Shown here: piece by piece, positions 34,163 to 42,390 of the stretch
How the letters are laid out: every line of letters begins with the position of its first letter
Position numbering within the stretch: position 1 is the stretch's first letter
Assembly: GCA_040881985.1 (NCBI GenBank)
Contig: JBBECE010000036.1
Span: 6,454 to 70,453 of the forward strand
DNA length: 64,000 nucleotides
Origin: JBBECE01 sp040881985
GTDB lineage: Bacteria > Pseudomonadota > Alphaproteobacteria > Rhizobiales > Devosiaceae
Reading direction: 5' to 3'
Translations under genes and position numbers: made by a program
Notes under the pieces: generated by a model
Told to the model about the DNA's origin: nothing
Database searches by the model: none
The model's input: the letters and a program-made list of their open reading frames with translations, nothing else

Positions 34163-37081
34163 ATGCGCCCCTTCCCGGCCGCCTCGCCCCAGATCAAGGC
34201 GATTCTAGGCCCCACCAACACCGGCAAGACCTGGTTCGCCGTCGAACGCCTGCTGGCGCATCGCTCGGGACTGATCGGCTTGCCGCTCCGGCTGCTCGCC
34301 CGCGAGGTCTATCAAACGATGGTTCGCCATGCCGGGGCCGACCAGGTGGCGCTGGTGACCGGGGAGGAGCGGATCGTCCCCGCCCGGGCGCGCTATTGGG
34401 TCGCCACCGTCGAGGCCATGCCGGCGGGGCTGCAGGTCGAATGCCTCGCCGTCGACGAAATCCAGACCGCCACCCATCTCGACCGCGGCCATGTCTTTAC
34501 CGACCGCATTCTCAACGCCCGCGGCAGCCACGAAACGCTGCTCCTCGGTGCCGGCACCATGGCCCCGATCATCCGCAAGCTCTTGCCCGCGGCCGAGATC
34601 ATCACTCGCCCGCGCCTCTCCGAGCTTATCTATGCCGGCTCGAAGAAAATCACCCGCCAGCCGCGCCGCGCCGCCATCGTCGCCTTCTCGGCCGCCGAGG
34701 TCTACGCCATCGCCGAGCTGATCCGCCGCCAGCGCGGCGGGGCAGCGGTGGTGATGGGGGCGCTGAGCCCGCGCACCCGCAACGCCCAGGTCAGGCTCTT
34801 CGAGAGCCACGAAGTCGATTTTCTGGTGGCGACCGACGCCATCGGCATGGGGCTCAATCTCGACATCGGCCACGTCGCTTTCTCCAGCGACCGCAAATTC
34901 GACGGCCATCAATGGCGCTCGCTCACCCCGGCCGAGCTCGGCCAGATCGCCGGGCGCGCCGGCCGCCACACAACTAACGGCACCTTCGGGGTGACAGGGG
35001 AGGCCGAGGGGTTCGACGAGGAGACCGTCGAGCGCCTCGAAACTCACAATTTCGAGCCGGTGCGCACCCTGCAGTGGCGATCGACCGATCTCGATTTTGC
35101 CTCGCTCGAGGCGCTGAATGCGAGCCTCGAGGCGACCCCCGCCGACCCGGCGCTCACCCGCATTCCGATGGTTACCGACCAGCTGGCGCTCACCCAGTTG
35201 ATGCGCCGGGAGGTCGCGGCGCTCGCCGATGGTCCCGAAGCGGTCAAACTCGCTTGGGCCTGCTGCCAGATTCCCGACTATCGGGAGATCTCCCCGGCGC
35301 TGCATGCCGACATCGTCGCGGCGATTTTCGGCGACCTGCGGCGGTCGGGCCGCCTCAACGAGGACTGGATTGCCGAGCAAGTCCGCTTCTGCGACAATGT
35401 GAACGGAGAGATCGACACCCTCTCCAACCGGATCAAGCAGATCCGGACTTGGACGTTTGTCGCCAACCGCAAAGACTGGCTGAGGGATCCTGCGCACTGG
35501 CGCGATACCACCCGTGACATCGAAGACCGCCTCTCCGACGCTCTGCATGAGAAACTCACTCAGCGTTTCGTTGACCGGCGCACGTCGTTGCTCATGCGCC
35601 ATCTCCGGGACCGCGCCGTGAGCGACCCCGAAATCAACGATAAGGGCGAGGTCTCTCTCGAGGGTCATCTGATCGGCGCCATTGAGGGTTTCCGCTTTTC
35701 GCTCGCCCGGCTCGAGGGCGAAGCCGACAGCCGCCAGCTGCAGTCCGCCGCCAGCGCCGCCATCGCTCCCGAAATCCGCCTCCGCGCCGAAAAGGTCGCG
35801 GATGCCCCCAACGACGAATTCGTCCTCGGGGCCGACGGCTATCTGCGCTGGCGCGGCGACATCATCGCCGACCTCGCCGAGGGCAATGAGCTGTTGACCC
35901 CGCGTCTGGTGGTGCTCGCCGACGAGAGCCTTACCGGCCCCGATCTCGAGCGGGTCCTCGACCGGCTCAATCTTTGGCTTCGCCATACGATCAACACCGT
36001 GCTCGAACCGCTCATCGCGCTGCGCGAGCCGGCCGAACTCGACGGCACCGCGCGGGGCGTTGCCTTTCGCCTGAGCGAGGCGCTTGGCGTTCTGCCGCGC
36101 GCCCAGGTCGCCGACGACGTCAAGTCGCTTGATCAAGACGTGCGCGGCAAGATGCGCAAGATGGGCGTCAAGTTCGGCGCCCATCACCTCTACCTGCCGG
36201 GGCTTCTGAAGCCGGCCCCGCGCGAGCTGGCCTTGATCCTGTGGGCACTGAAGCACGGCGGGGTCCGCCAGCCGGGCGTCTCCGATCTGCCGCATGCGGT
36301 CCTGTCGGGCCGCACCTCGATCGAGGTCGACCCGGGCTTCAATCCCCGCCTCTACGAGCTCGCCGGCTTCAAGCTCGCCGGCAAACGCGCCGTGCGCGTC
36401 GACATTCTGGAGCGCCTCGCCGATATCATCCGCCCGCTCATCGCCTTCAATCCTCCCAAGGCGGAGGGCCCGGCCCCGATCGGGGCGGCCGATGGCGCCG
36501 GCTTCCGGGTGACCGTCGAGATGACCTCGCTGCTGGGCTGCGCCGGGGAAGAGTTCTCCTCGGTCCTTTCTTCCCTCGGCTACCGCGTCAAGCGCACCCC
36601 GATCGAGCCAAAAGAAGCGGATCCCCCGGTCAGGACCGCCTCCTTGTCCGAACCCGCCCCCGACGGCCCCATTACCGAGCCTGCCGCCGCCCCCGCCCCC
36701 GATGGGCTTGCCGAGGCGGCCACGGTAGCGATCGAGGCGCCGGCCGAGCCGAAGTTCGATGAAATCTGGTCGCCCGCGCCCCGCCGGACCCATCGGCCTG
36801 AAAGAAGGGCGGGCAATGAGGTCAAGCGCCCGCACAAGCAGCCCGGCGCCCCCCGCCAGCCTGCCTCCGCTCCGCGCGAGAGGCCAGATGACCAGCCGCG
36901 CCTCGCCAAGGGCAAGCCCGAGGACCGTCGGCCCGACCGCGGCAACGGCCAGCGCGGCGACCGCAAACCCGACCGGGACACCAAGCCCGACCGCGGCAAG
37001 CGCCCCGAGCCAAAATACGATCCGGATTCGCCCTTTGCGGCCCTCGCCGCGCTGCGCGACGGCGCAACATCCCGCAAGTGA
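34163..37081 (+). CDS. SUV3-like superfamily 2 helicase
   Basis: This 972-residue helicase resembles mitochondrial RNA helicase SUV3. Near the start, ILGPTNTGKTWFAVERLL is Walker A and VDEIQTATHLDRGHVF is motif II; FLVATDAIGMGLNLDIGHVA and GQIAGRAGRHTTNGTFGVTG are motifs V and VI. A SUV3 C-terminal domain follows. The last 180 residues are a Pro-rich then strongly basic Arg/Lys/Asp-rich tail, absent in SUV3. RNA unwinding with a degradation enzyme is the likely role; the substrate is unknown. It overlaps the S4 gene by 4 bases. Confidence 0.9.
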   Translation: MRPFPAASPQIKAILGPTNTGKTWFAVERLLAHRSGLIGLPLRLLAREVYQTMVRHAGADQVALVTGEERIVPARARYWVATVEAMPAGLQVECLAVDEIQTATHLDRGHVFTDRILNARGSHETLLLGAGTMAPIIRKLLPAAEIITRPRLSELIYAGSKKITRQPRRAAIVAFSAAEVYAIAELIRRQRGGAAVVMGALSPRTRNAQVRLFESHEVDFLVATDAIGMGLNLDIGHVAFSSDRKFDGHQWRSLTPAELGQIAGRAGRHTTNGTFGVTGEAEGFDEETVERLETHNFEPVRTLQWRSTDLDFASLEALNASLEATPADPALTRIPMVTDQLALTQLMRREVAALADGPEAVKLAWACCQIPDYREISPALHADIVAAIFGDLRRSGRLNEDWIAEQVRFCDNVNGEIDTLSNRIKQIRTWTFVANRKDWLRDPAHWRDTTRDIEDRLSDALHEKLTQRFVDRRTSLLMRHLRDRAVSDPEINDKGEVSLEGHLIGAIEGFRFSLARLEGEADSRQLQSAASAAIAPEIRLRAEKVADAPNDEFVLGADGYLRWRGDIIADLAEGNELLTPRLVVLADESLTGPDLERVLDRLNLWLRHTINTVLEPLIALREPAELDGTARGVAFRLSEALGVLPRAQVADDVKSLDQDVRGKMRKMGVKFGAHHLYLPGLLKPAPRELALILWALKHGGVRQPGVSDLPHAVLSGRTSIEVDPGFNPRLYELAGFKLAGKRAVRVDILERLADIIRPLIAFNPPKAEGPAPIGAADGAGFRVTVEMTSLLGCAGEEFSSVLSSLGYRVKRTPIEPKEADPPVRTASLSEPAPDGPITEPAAAPAPDGLAEAATVAIEAPAEPKFDEIWSPAPRRTHRPERRAGNEVKRPHKQPGAPRQPASAPRERPDDQPRLAKGKPEDRRPDRGNGQRGDRKPDRDTKPDRGKRPEPKYDPDSPFAALAALRDGATSRK

Positions 37082-37488
37082 GCCTTCCCTCCCAGCGCCT
37101 CGACAAATGGCTCTGGTTCACCCGCTGTGCCCGCACCCGCGGCGCCACCCAAAGGCTGATCGGGGACGGCCGCGTCCGCCGTAACGGCGAGCGAGTCACC
37201 GGGAACGCCGACTTTGTCCGGCCGGGCGATGTGCTGACGCTCAGCCTTTCCGGCAGCATCCGCATTCTGAAGGTCAAGGCGCTCGCAGAGCGGCGCGGCA
37301 ATGCCGCAGCCGCGTCCGCCCTCTTCGAGGATCTCTCTCCGGTTTTGCCGCGCGCCGGGCGACCGCTGACCGCCTTCGAGCAAGCGATCCGCCCGAGAGG
37401 CGCAGGGAGGCCGACCAAGCGCGACCGCCGCCTGACCGACCGGCTGCGCGCCGACCCGCGCAAGAGCGTTTCGAGCCGCGACCGCTAG
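37078..37488 (+). CDS. S4-domain RNA-binding protein (Hsp15-like)
   Basis: This 136-residue protein has an N-terminal S4 domain: QRLDKWLWFTRCARTRGATQ and VRRNGERVTGNADFVRPGD. In E. coli Hsp15 rescues stalled 50S subunits carrying nascent chains; a similar role is possible. The C-terminal tail is basic, ending in DPRKSVSSRDR. Start is GTG overlapping the helicase stop. The helicase plus S4 pair suggests shared RNA work. Confidence 0.9.
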   Translation: MSLPSQRLDKWLWFTRCARTRGATQRLIGDGRVRRNGERVTGNADFVRPGDVLTLSLSGSIRILKVKALAERRGNAAAASALFEDLSPVLPRAGRPLTAFEQAIRPRGAGRPTKRDRRLTDRLRADPRKSVSSRDR

Positions 37489-37604
37489 GCGCACATCGGT
37501 TCCCCGGGGCGCGCTTGAAGTCGCACCCAAAAGCGTCTAGCAACCACCCCGGTTGCCCGGGCCAACCCGCCCCGACCCGACCCCAGACGGCCAGGACCTC
37601 TAGC

Positions 37605-37943
37605 ATGACCTATGTCGTCAATGAGAAATGCATCAAGTGCAAATACATGGACTGCGTCGAGGTCTGTCCGGTCGATTGCTTCTATGAGGGCGACAACATG
37701 CTCGTCATCCATCCCGACGAATGCATCGATTGCGGGGTTTGCGAACCGGAATGCCCGGTCGACGCCATTAAGCCGGACACCGAGCCGGGGCTCGAAACCT
37801 GGCTCGAGGTCAACGCTAAATTCGCCTCCGTCTGGCCCAATATCACCGAAAAGCGCGACCCGCCGCCCGACGCCAAGCAATTCGAGGACGTCGAGGGCAA
37901 ATTCGCCAAATATTTTTCCGAGGCCCCCGGCCAGGGGGACTGA
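37605..37943 (+). CDS. fdxA: 7Fe ferredoxin FdxA
   Basis: This 112-residue seven-iron ferredoxin carries a [3Fe-4S] and a [4Fe-4S] cluster. The cysteine pattern is CIKCKYMDCVEVCPVDCF followed by CIDCGVCEPECPVDAI, and the long C-terminal extension is standard for this type. The start MTYVVNEKC is chosen by family match; an in-frame ATG 30 codons upstream gives unlike sequence. It lies between the S4 gene and carD, the usual order. Confidence 0.96.
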   Translation: MTYVVNEKCIKCKYMDCVEVCPVDCFYEGDNMLVIHPDECIDCGVCEPECPVDAIKPDTEPGLETWLEVNAKFASVWPNITEKRDPPPDAKQFEDVEGKFAKYFSEAPGQGD

Positions 37944-38000
37944 TCCGGGCCGTCGCGGATGGGGTTCAAGGCCCAGCGTTAACGCTTTGATTCGCCAATT

Positions 38001-38029
38001 TTGATTTTGGCCGAATTGTGTGCTATGGT
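38001..38029 (+). promoter_or_regulatory. Extended -10 sigma-70-type promoter upstream of carD
   Basis: TTGATT (38001-38006) and TATGGT (38024-38029) are 17 bases apart, and TGC before the -10 hexamer gives an extended -10. Transcription should start near 38036. Confidence 0.6.
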
Positions 38030-38035
38030 GCCAAT

Positions 38036-38088
38036 CTGTCAGTGAACGAGACCGTCCCCACACCCGTGCCTAAAGGCACGTTTTTTTT
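38036..38088 (+). ncRNA. Possible short RNA or attenuated carD leader
   Basis: The promoter at 38001-38029 and the intrinsic terminator at 38065-38088 would together produce an RNA of about 50 bases. It has an unpaired 5' part rich in C and A (CCGTCCCCACACCC) and the terminator stem. It could be an independent small RNA, an attenuator for carD, or a chance pairing of fdxA's terminator with carD's promoter. No family was recognised. Confidence 0.35.
38065..38088 (+). terminator. Strong Rho-independent terminator between fdxA and carD
   Basis: A perfect CGTGCC-TAAA-GGCACG hairpin is followed by eight T. It is about 120 bases after the fdxA stop and about 145 bases before carD, downstream of the predicted carD promoter. 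Confidence 0.8.
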
Positions 38089-38232
38089 CGGTGATTCCGG
38101 CTTCTAGGCCGCGATGAGGCCGCGACCCGTGGGGGCCGGGGGGCGTTTGCCGACGGAAAAAGCCGCAGGGGAAGCCCGCGCGGTGGGTACGGCGCAACTC
38201 AAGCGCCGGGGCGTCAAGCAGGAGTAAGGGTT

Positions 38233-38796
38233 ATGGCCGCGAGGAAGTCAGTTCAAAGGCAGGGTTTCAGGACCGGCGAGTACATCGTTTATCCGGCGCA
38301 CGGCGTGGGTCAGATCACCGATATCGAGGAGCAGGTCGTCGCCGGCGTCAAACTCGAACTGTTCGTCATCAACTTCGAGCAGGACAAGCTGACCCTGCGC
38401 GTGCCGATCGCCAAGATCAAGAGCGTCGGAATGCGCAAGCTTGCCGAAGCCCCGATCGTCTCCAGGTCGCTCAAGACCGTCACCGGCCGGGCCCGTATCA
38501 AGCGGACCATGTGGTCGCGTCGCGCCCAGGAATACGAGGCCAAGATCAATTCCGGCGACCTCATCGCCATCGCCGAGGTGGTGCGCGACCTTTATCGCTC
38601 CGAGGACCAGCCCGAGCAGTCCTATTCCGAGCGCCAGCTCTTCGAGGCGGCGATGGACCGGATGTCGCGCGAAATCGCGGCGGTCAACAAGCTGACCCTG
38701 ACCGAGGCGATCAAGCTCATTCACAAGAACCTCGCCAAGAGCCCGCGCCGGATGCCCAAGTCCGAGGAATCGGGGGCGACCGAAGCCGCCGCCTAA
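38233..38796 (+). CDS. CarD family transcription factor (CdnL-like)
   Basis: CarD/CdnL proteins bind the RNA polymerase beta subunit and stabilise open promoter complexes, especially at ribosomal RNA promoters. The 187-residue protein has the RNA-polymerase-interacting domain FRTGEYIVYPAHGVGQITDI with LFVINFEQDKLTLRVPIAK, then a helical DNA-binding domain with RRAQEYEAKINSGDLIAIAE and YSERQLFEAAMDRM. A short C-terminal tail is Glu/Ala-rich. Start ATG follows AAGGGTT. A leader with a terminator-like hairpin precedes it. Confidence 0.95.
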   Translation: MAARKSVQRQGFRTGEYIVYPAHGVGQITDIEEQVVAGVKLELFVINFEQDKLTLRVPIAKIKSVGMRKLAEAPIVSRSLKTVTGRARIKRTMWSRRAQEYEAKINSGDLIAIAEVVRDLYRSEDQPEQSYSERQLFEAAMDRMSREIAAVNKLTLTEAIKLIHKNLAKSPRRMPKSEESGATEAAA

Positions 38797-38822
38797 GGCG
38801 CCGTTTTCAGCAACGCATTTCC

Positions 38823-38854
38823 AAAGGGCCGGCCGAGAAAAGCGCCGGCCCTTT
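38823..38854 (+). terminator. Terminator after carD
   Basis: AAAGGGCCGGC pairs perfectly with GCCGGCCCTTT around a 10-base loop, 27 bases after the carD stop. The T-run is part of the stem, so it may act in both directions. Confidence 0.7.
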
Positions 38855-38914
38855 CGATGCCGCCCGCGCTTGCCTCCCAGTCACGATCGGCTAGGCTCCA
38901 ACTTCGGAGGCACC

Positions 38915-39298
38915 ATGTTCCGCTACGTGAAATTCGCCCCTATCGGGGTCGCTGATCAAGATCGCGCTCTCGCCTTCTATCGCGACAAGCTCGGGCTGAA
39001 ACTCGAAGTCGATGAAGACTACGAAGGCAAGGGCTGGCGCTGGATCGAATTCTCGATGCCCGGCGCGCAGACGCGGCTGCTCTTTGAGAAAGCCGATGGC
39101 GGCGCCGCGTCGGGCGAGCCGGCGCTGGTTTTTATTGTCGAGGATGTCGAAGCGACCGCTGCGGAACTGATCGCCAAGGGCGTCGATTTCACCCAACCAC
39201 CCAAGCCCGCGCCCTGGGACTCGCGCGAATATTTCGCACTCTTCCGCGACAGCGAGGGCAATCTGCTGCAGATCGGCGCCCGCCGCGCCGCGCTCTAG
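38915..39298 (+). CDS. VOC family (glyoxalase-fold) protein
   Basis: This 127-residue protein has the vicinal-oxygen-chelate fold: VKFAPIGVADQDRALAFYRD, WRWIEFSMPGAQTRLLF and YFALFRDSEGNLLQIGA, with likely metal ligands near the two strand ends. Substrate cannot be told. Start MFRYVKFAPIGV follows GGAGGCACC. It ends overlapping the convergent M48 protease gene by 4 bases. Confidence 0.85.
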   Translation: MFRYVKFAPIGVADQDRALAFYRDKLGLKLEVDEDYEGKGWRWIEFSMPGAQTRLLFEKADGGAASGEPALVFIVEDVEATAAELIAKGVDFTQPPKPAPWDSREYFALFRDSEGNLLQIGARRAAL

Positions 39299-40764
39299 AG
39301 CAACGTCACGATTTTGTAGGGAGCGCCGACCGTGATCGGATCGCCCGGGAACAACCCGTTGAGGGCGTAGAAGAGCTCGGCGCCTTGCGCCAGCACCTCC
39401 ATCCGCCCCGCGAGACTTTCGACTGTATCGTCGGCGCGTGCCGCAACGACGGTGATCTGGAACGAGCGGACCCGCCTTGAATCGGCTGGGCGCGCCCGCC
39501 GGAAGCTCTCGATCGTCTCGCGGAAATCCTCTGTGAACTGCGCGCTCTCGGCGGCGGCGGCGAAGATGAAGCGATAGACTTGGCCGTCATGGCGCAGCGC
39601 CGCGAGTTTGAAGACCCAACTTTCGGTCCGCGCCTCGGCGGCAACGAAATCGGTTCCCCCGATCCGCTCCGAGCGGACCGAGCCGGCGACAAGCCCGGCA
39701 ATCCAGCCGGAGTTGAGATAGTTCTCAAGCCCCATTTCGGGGGGAACCTCGGCGCCGTCGAACCGCATCGCCGCCCCGTCCGGCGAGGTCGCCACGACCG
39801 CGTCGTCGGTGTCGGTCAGCGCATAGCGCTGCGGCACGATGAAGGTCAGCTCGAGTTGCTTGTGCACGAAGCGGTTGCCGATAACCGCTCCGGTGTCGGG
39901 ATTGTTGCCGAAGGCGATGCCGTCGATCGACGCGAGATAAATGTCGCGCCCGGTCTCCCCGTCCGCTCCGCCCGCCTCGTTCGCCAGCGCCACTGCCCGT
40001 TCGATGCGCGAGGGGGTCGAGGGATGCGAGGAGAGGAAATCCCCGGTCGTCTGGCCCGAGGCGTCCTCGCCCTCGGTCAGCGCTGCGTAGCGCCCCATGA
40101 CGCCGAGGAACCGCCCTGCCGAGGCGGGATCGAAGCCGGCAAGCGCCGCGACCCTGATCCCCTCGGCGTCGGCATCGAGTTCCTGCTGCTGCGAGAAGCT
40201 GGCGAGCGACAGCCGCGCCCGGTTCGAGGACTGGTCGGTCTCGAGATCGACCCCCAATATGCCGCCCAGCACCCGATCGACGATCTGGGTGGTGCGAACC
40301 CGGTTCGACCGCGCCTGGGCGTGCCGCAGCGTCACGTGCGCCATCTCGTGGGAAAGCACCGCCGCGAGTTCGCTCGCATCGCTCGCCAGCGCCAGAATGC
40401 CGCGGGTGACGAAAATATTGCCGCCCGGCAGCGCGAAGGCGTTGACCTGCGGGGAATCGAGAATGGTGACGGCGAAACTGTCGTTTGCCCGCTCGCCGGC
40501 GGTCAGCAGCCGCCCGACGATTTGCGCCACCATGATTTCGGCGTCGCGGTCGCGATAGACCCCGCCGTACCCCGCAACGATTCGCGCGTTCTCCCCGGCG
40601 AGCGCGGCGGCCTCCTCGGACGCAGGCTCGACCGCCGGGGGGGCCTGCAGCTCCCCGGTCCGCGTCACCCCGATCTCGGGCTCGCCGGTCAACAGCGTGC
40701 AGCCGGCGACCATCGCCGCCAGCGCCAAGCCAAGCCCGTACCGTGCCAGCTGCCTGAGAATCAT
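39295..40764 (-). CDS. M48 family metalloprotease lipoprotein (BepA-like)
   Basis: This 489-residue exported zinc protease has a lipoprotein signal ending AAMVAGC near residue 22. The catalytic HEMAH (near residue 140) lies in LSHEMAHVTLRHAQARS, and a second zinc ligand is in QQQELDADAEGI. A non-catalytic C-terminal half ends with a LysM-like RADDTVESLAGRM and LFYALNG. E. coli BepA assists outer-membrane protein assembly; a similar quality-control role is likely. Confidence 0.92.
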   Translation of the reverse strand: MILRQLARYGLGLALAAMVAGCTLLTGEPEIGVTRTGELQAPPAVEPASEEAAALAGENARIVAGYGGVYRDRDAEIMVAQIVGRLLTAGERANDSFAVTILDSPQVNAFALPGGNIFVTRGILALASDASELAAVLSHEMAHVTLRHAQARSNRVRTTQIVDRVLGGILGVDLETDQSSNRARLSLASFSQQQELDADAEGIRVAALAGFDPASAGRFLGVMGRYAALTEGEDASGQTTGDFLSSHPSTPSRIERAVALANEAGGADGETGRDIYLASIDGIAFGNNPDTGAVIGNRFVHKQLELTFIVPQRYALTDTDDAVVATSPDGAAMRFDGAEVPPEMGLENYLNSGWIAGLVAGSVRSERIGGTDFVAAEARTESWVFKLAALRHDGQVYRFIFAAAAESAQFTEDFRETIESFRRARPADSRRVRSFQITVVAARADDTVESLAGRMEVLAQGAELFYALNGLFPGDPITVGAPYKIVTLL

Positions 40765-40771
40765 TGCCGCA

Positions 40772-41614
40772 CTAGAGAGACGCCAGAACCTCGATCTGCT
40801 CGGGATGGGTCACTTCGATCCGCGGCCCGTCCTCGATCTCGATCCAGCCCCTGACCCGCACCAAGGTGCCGGCGAGTCCGAGCGGATCGATACCGGCGTC
40901 TTCAAACAGGCTTTGCGCGGGCGGGTCAATGACCACGGTGAAATCCTGCCGCCACAAGCGCCCGAAATTGAGGTAAATCCGGCCCCCGGCGCGCCCCGCC
41001 TCAAGGACCCGCCCCTCGACGAGTTCGTAACGGCCCTCGAGCGGCAGAAGCGCCGCCGGCCGGTGGGCATCGCGCAGCAGATAGTAGCGATCGGCCCAGA
41101 TTCCGGCCCGTTCGGCCCGGGCGCTCCGCTCGGCAGAATAAAGCTCGTCGAGGCAACTCCGGTTATCGGGGAAGGAATAGACCCGGGCAAAGCCCGAAGC
41201 GAGCACCGCGCCCTGCACCCAGACCCCGCTCTCCAGAAGGAAAAGGTGCCCGAGCGCCCGCCCGTTCCGGTCGACCCGCTCGCCGCCATAGCGCAAAATC
41301 GCCGCCTTGCCGATGACGAGGGTCGCCAGGTAGGCTCGCGCTTCTCCGGCAAGCGGCCAAGGCTCGAACTCGTCCTGCCCGAGCGGCAATTTCGGCGCCT
41401 GGATGCCGATTAGCCGGATCTGCAATCCGCTGTCGAGAAAGACCGTGTCGCCATCGACGATCTCGGTGACCATGCCGCGCGGGCCGTCGGTCAGCCCCTC
41501 GCAGGCGAAAATCTGCCCCTCGATCGATGCTGTCGCCATCAGGCTGGCCAGAACCGGCAGTAACCTTGAAGCCAAGCGAACCCCCGAACGGCAAAAGGCC
41601 CGGCAAGCCTGCAC
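40772..41614 (-). CDS. Exported thermonuclease (SNase) family protein
   Basis: This protein has a staphylococcal-nuclease-like domain with VDGDTVFLDSGLQIRLIGIQ, then ERVDRNGRALGHLF, giving the expected Arg and Asp residues; it probably cleaves nucleic acid with calcium. An N-terminal hydrophobic leader ends near GQIFA. The GTG at 41614 gives 280 residues, but TTG at 41575 has a better placed GGGGG site and a clean signal peptide. The C-terminal half, beyond the nuclease domain, is not recognised. It lies 7 bases upstream of the M48 gene. Confidence 0.85.
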   Translation of the reverse strand: MQACRAFCRSGVRLASRLLPVLASLMATASIEGQIFACEGLTDGPRGMVTEIVDGDTVFLDSGLQIRLIGIQAPKLPLGQDEFEPWPLAGEARAYLATLVIGKAAILRYGGERVDRNGRALGHLFLLESGVWVQGAVLASGFARVYSFPDNRSCLDELYSAERSARAERAGIWADRYYLLRDAHRPAALLPLEGRYELVEGRVLEAGRAGGRIYLNFGRLWRQDFTVVIDPPAQSLFEDAGIDPLGLAGTLVRVRGWIEIEDGPRIEVTHPEQIEVLASL

Positions 41615-41687
41615 CGAATTGTGGCGAAAATCATCGGCTGGATGCTATCTGACATAAGCGCGCCCGGCGCAACCGGCGCCTTGCACT

Positions 41688-42176
41688 TCAATGCAAAGTC
41701 GCGAGGAAATCCTCGAGCCGATCGAAGCCGACGGACAGCCCGCCCTCCATCGGCGACTTCAGCACTAGGTCGCGCACCTCCCGCGATTCATAGCGCAGCG
41801 TCATGGTGAGCACGGTTTTGCCGCCCCGCTCGCTCAGTTCCTGCTTGGTGACCGCTTCACCCGCATACCAGGCCTGGTCGTACTTCTCGGTCGCCACCAC
41901 CCGTTCGGGCCGGACGAATTCGCGGATGATTCCGCCCATCCCCATCTCGAAGCCGTCGCTCTCCTGGCGCCAGACATTGCGATAGGCGCCCCCGACCCGT
42001 GGCTCGAATTCGCAAACCGACAGCGTCCATCCATCCGGCCCGGTGAACCAGCGCCGCAGCAGGTCCGGCCGGGTCAGCGCGTCGAAAACAAGCTCGCGCG
42101 GCGCATCGAACACCCGTGTGACGACGATTTCCCGTTCGCCGGACGCGTCGATCGTTAGCCTGCCCGGTTTGCTCAT
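41688..42176 (-). CDS. SRPBCC (AHSA1-type) protein
   Basis: This 162-residue protein has the START/Bet v1-like fold of the AHSA1 group: VVTRVFDAPRELVFDAL, RRWFTGPDGW and the end GLSVGFDRLEDFLA. Such proteins bind hydrophobic ligands, but the ligand is unknown. In many rhizobia they are co-encoded just after an ArsR-type repressor; no ArsR gene is adjacent here, although the promoter carries a repressor-type palindrome (42241-42252). Start MSKPGRLTIDASG is chosen by family match. Confidence 0.9.
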   Translation of the reverse strand: MSKPGRLTIDASGEREIVVTRVFDAPRELVFDALTRPDLLRRWFTGPDGWTLSVCEFEPRVGGAYRNVWRQESDGFEMGMGGIIREFVRPERVVATEKYDQAWYAGEAVTKQELSERGGKTVLTMTLRYESREVRDLVLKSPMEGGLSVGFDRLEDFLATLH

Positions 42177-42240
42177 TCCGGCGCTCCCTTCCGCCGCAGC
42201 GCGACAGGCGTCGGCGGAGTTCATAACCCATAAGTTGCAC

Positions 42241-42252
42241 AACCAGTTGGTT
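42241..42252. promoter_or_regulatory. Palindromic operator, ArsR-type, overlapping the SRPBCC promoter
   Basis: AACCA-GT-TGGTT is a perfect 5-bp inverted repeat with a 2-base spacer. It overlaps the -10 element and the likely start point of the promoter below, where a repressor would block transcription. Confidence 0.5.
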
Positions 42253-42278
42253 ATATATTTGCCTCGCCCGACTGTCAA
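42250..42278 (-). promoter_or_regulatory. Near-consensus sigma-70 promoter for the SRPBCC gene
   Basis: On the minus strand TTGACA (42273-42278) and TATAAC (42250-42255) are 17 bases apart, one of the best promoter matches in the window. It points at the SRPBCC start 74 bases away. Confidence 0.7.
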
Positions 42279-42390
42279 GACTGCCCGATTGCGGGCGAGG
42301 AACCGTTGCCACTTGCCACTGCCATTTCGTCCAACTGATGCTAACCTTGTCCAATCGATGAGGAAGCGGCTGCCATTGGGGGGCGATGCC

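Noticed and set aside
34205..36835. Very long open frame on the minus strand opposite the helicase gene (876 codons)
   Set aside because: GC-rich coding DNA often leaves the opposite strand open. The translation is low-complexity, lacks motifs and has no ribosome site, while the plus strand encodes a complete helicase.
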